From Gemmatimonadota bacterium (lineage in GTDB: Bacteria > JAAXHH01), in NCBI GenBank assembly GCA_009838645.1, contig VXRC01000035.1:1-64000 (forward strand): a DNA stretch of 64,000 nt, given 5' to 3'. How positions within the stretch are numbered: the stretch's first letter is position 1; every line of letters begins with the position of its first letter. The notes beneath the pieces are model-generated. The model made no database searches, was not told where the DNA came from, and saw nothing but the letters and a program-made list of their open reading frames with translations. Positions 62,848 to 64,000 of this stretch are shown here, piece after piece. The position numbers were made by a program, and so were the translations under genes.

Positions 62848-63636
62848 CTAACCGGTCGTCACTACCGTTCCGAAAACACTTTCTTCCGACGCCAGTTCCT
62901 TCCGCAGCGTTCCGGCCCCCCGCCACGCGATGATGCGGGCGCGGAGGACGCCATAGGACAGGCACTCGAGGGCGGAGCGGACCTTGGGAATCATCCCGCC
63001 CGTGATTTCTCCCGCTTCGATCAGGGCATCGGCCAGTTCGGGAGTCAACTTGCGAACGGGCCGGCCGTCGGACCGGTGGATGCCGGCCACGTCCGATATG
63101 AACACGACGTCGTCGCAGGCCACGGCCCGGGCGATGTCCAGCGCGGCGTGGTCCGCGTTGACGTTGTAGGTCTCCCCGTTGACGCCCCCCGAAATGGGGG
63201 AGACGACGGGCGTGACGTGGTTCGACGCGCAGAGATCGAAGAGGGCGGTATTCACCTCGACGATCTCTCCCACGAAGCCGATGTCCACGCCGTCCTCCCG
63301 GTACTTCTCAGCCCGCAGCAGGCCCATGTCCTTCCCGCTTACGCCGAGCGCATTCACGCCGCTGTGCTGGAAGCGCGAGACCAGTTCCTTGTTGACCTTG
63401 CCCGACAGGACCATCTCCACGATTTCGACCATGTCGCCGTCCGTGACCCGGAGTCCGTTCACGAAGGTGAACTCCTTGCCGAGCAACTCCAGATAACGGC
63501 CGATCTCCGCACCGCCGCCGTGGACGATGATCGGGAAAACGTCCGGCAGGTCCCGAAGGTCGGCGGCCAGTTCCTCGATCACGCCGTCCTGCTCGATCGT
63601 CGCGCCGCCGAGTTTTACCACGATGTTTTGTGCCAT
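62848..63636 (-). CDS. argB: Acetylglutamate kinase
   Basis: ArgB phosphorylates N-acetylglutamate. It has 262 residues and starts MAQNIVVKLGGATIEQDGV. It shows FPIIVHGGGAEIGRYLELLG, FTFVNGLRVTDGDMVEIVEM, VSPISGGVNGETYNVNADHA and GGMIPKVRSALECLSYGV, all typical. The shorter C-terminus lacks the extra N-terminal helix of arginine-sensitive ArgB forms, so arginine feedback is less likely. It starts 1 nt after the argC stop. Confidence 0.96.
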   Translation of the reverse strand: MAQNIVVKLGGATIEQDGVIEELAADLRDLPDVFPIIVHGGGAEIGRYLELLGKEFTFVNGLRVTDGDMVEIVEMVLSGKVNKELVSRFQHSGVNALGVSGKDMGLLRAEKYREDGVDIGFVGEIVEVNTALFDLCASNHVTPVVSPISGGVNGETYNVNADHAALDIARAVACDDVVFISDVAGIHRSDGRPVRKLTPELADALIEAGEITGGMIPKVRSALECLSYGVLRARIIAWRGAGTLRKELASEESVFGTVVTTG

Positions 63637-63637
63637 A

Positions 63638-64000
63638 CTAGATCAGCCCCGTCGTTTCGTCCAGGCCACTCATGACGTTCACGTTCTGCAGCGCCTGGCC
63701 GGCAGCGCCCTTGACCAGGTTGTCGATGGCGGACGTGACGATGGCCAGGTCCGATCCGTCGACGCGGTCGATCCGCAGGTCGCAGTAGTTCGTCCAGGTC
63801 ACGAAACGGGTCTCGGGATAGCCGGAATGCGACAGCCGGATGAAGGGCTCCCCTTCATAGCGCCGCTCGTACAGGGCCCCCAGGTCACCATGGGTCGCGC
63901 CGTTCTTCACACGTACGTAGGTCGTCGCCAGGATGCCCCGGCTCATGGGCGTCAGGTGAGGCGAAAAAACCACGTAGGGCCGCGCATCGGAGAACCTGGA
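63638..64000 (-). CDS. argC: N-acetyl-gamma-glutamyl-phosphate reductase (5' part outside window)
   Basis: ArgC reduces acetylglutamyl phosphate to the semialdehyde. Only the C-terminal part is present; the frame is open to the window end. Visible are PHLTPMSRGILATTYVRV, YERRYEGEPFIRLSHSGYPE, NYCDLRIDRVDGSDLAIVTS and AIDNLVKGAAGQALQNVNVM, which match the end of ArgC. The N-terminal Rossmann and cysteine regions must lie beyond 64000. It is the first of argC-argB-argD-argH, and the arginine operon start is outside the window. Confidence 0.95.
   Translation of the reverse strand, partial: SRFSDARPYVVFSPHLTPMSRGILATTYVRVKNGATHGDLGALYERRYEGEPFIRLSHSGYPETRFVTWTNYCDLRIDRVDGSDLAIVTSAIDNLVKGAAGQALQNVNVMSGLDETTGLI

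Overview
This is a 64 kb window from a high-GC, diderm-like bacterium. An outer-membrane efflux lipoprotein, several lipoproteins and a Bat/MoxR cluster point to a Gram-negative envelope. The gene mix includes a PhyH-type dioxygenase, sugar-acid dehydratase, Gfo/Idh/MocA and Ldh2-type oxidoreductases, a sugar-phosphate isomerase/epimerase, a sulfotransferase, a Gld-type ABC system beside Bat genes, and a GerW/DUF2953 pair. It is reminiscent of uncultured marine or soil lineages near the FCB group, such as Latescibacterota or Poribacteria. That placement is an inference from gene content; no rRNA gene is present.

Layout: (1) 1-2287, a ferrous-iron transporter FeoB split into a GTPase gene and a permease gene. 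(2) 2265-5836 (-), sulfate activation: a free APS kinase, CysD and a CysN-CysC fusion, with no PAPS reductase nearby. (3) 6062-12012 (+), a tripartite RND efflux operon. (4) 12180-15770 (+), an endonuclease Q-like domain fused to a UvrD-type helicase. (5) 15824-17701 (+), MsrA, GerW/YtfJ and DUF2953. (6) 17776-21066 (+), a carbohydrate and small-molecule catabolic set that includes a frameshifted PhyH dioxygenase. (7) 21053-22215, a TPR lipoprotein, tRNA-Gly(CCC) with its own promoter and terminator, and a 15-bp minisatellite. (8) 22216-27146 (-), lepA-lepB-hemW-ddl. (9) 27244-29949, an ECF sigma/anti-sigma pair divergent from a DUF6249/PspC membrane pair, with matching promoter-like sites on both sides. 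(10) 30195-33218, a small membrane ORF, SurE, a sulfotransferase and a class-V aminotransferase. (11) 33286-50787 (-), a long collinear MoxR-DUF58-GldA-GldF-GldG-DUF4340-DUF4381-BatA-BatB-BatC cluster, then aspartate kinase, homoserine dehydrogenase and Asd, then BatD-BatE. (12) 50851-53687 (-), FmdB and groES-groEL with an unusual leader and no CIRCE element. (13) 53744-54676 (-), an AT-rich islet with a DUF6338-type membrane protein and an overlapping 52-residue proline-rich protein. (14) 54872-57510 (+), an Ldh2 dehydrogenase, a Gfo/Idh oxidoreductase and a lipoprotein. (15) 57691-59376, a RelB-like antitoxin with a nonsense-mutated RelE toxin, and a nucleotidyltransferase. (16) 59463-64000 (-), arginine biosynthesis argC-argB-argD-argH and an ArgA-like acetyltransferase.

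Short minisatellites (9-21 bp units) recur in intergenic gaps and in linkers or protein tails. The best candidates for something undescribed are the DUF6338/proline-rich pair, the EndoQ-helicase fusion, the Bat/Gld cluster with embedded amino-acid genes, and the twin ECF promoters. Decay is visible in three places: a frameshift in the PhyH gene, a stop codon in relE, and a 40-bp tandem duplication that re-framed the tail of argH.
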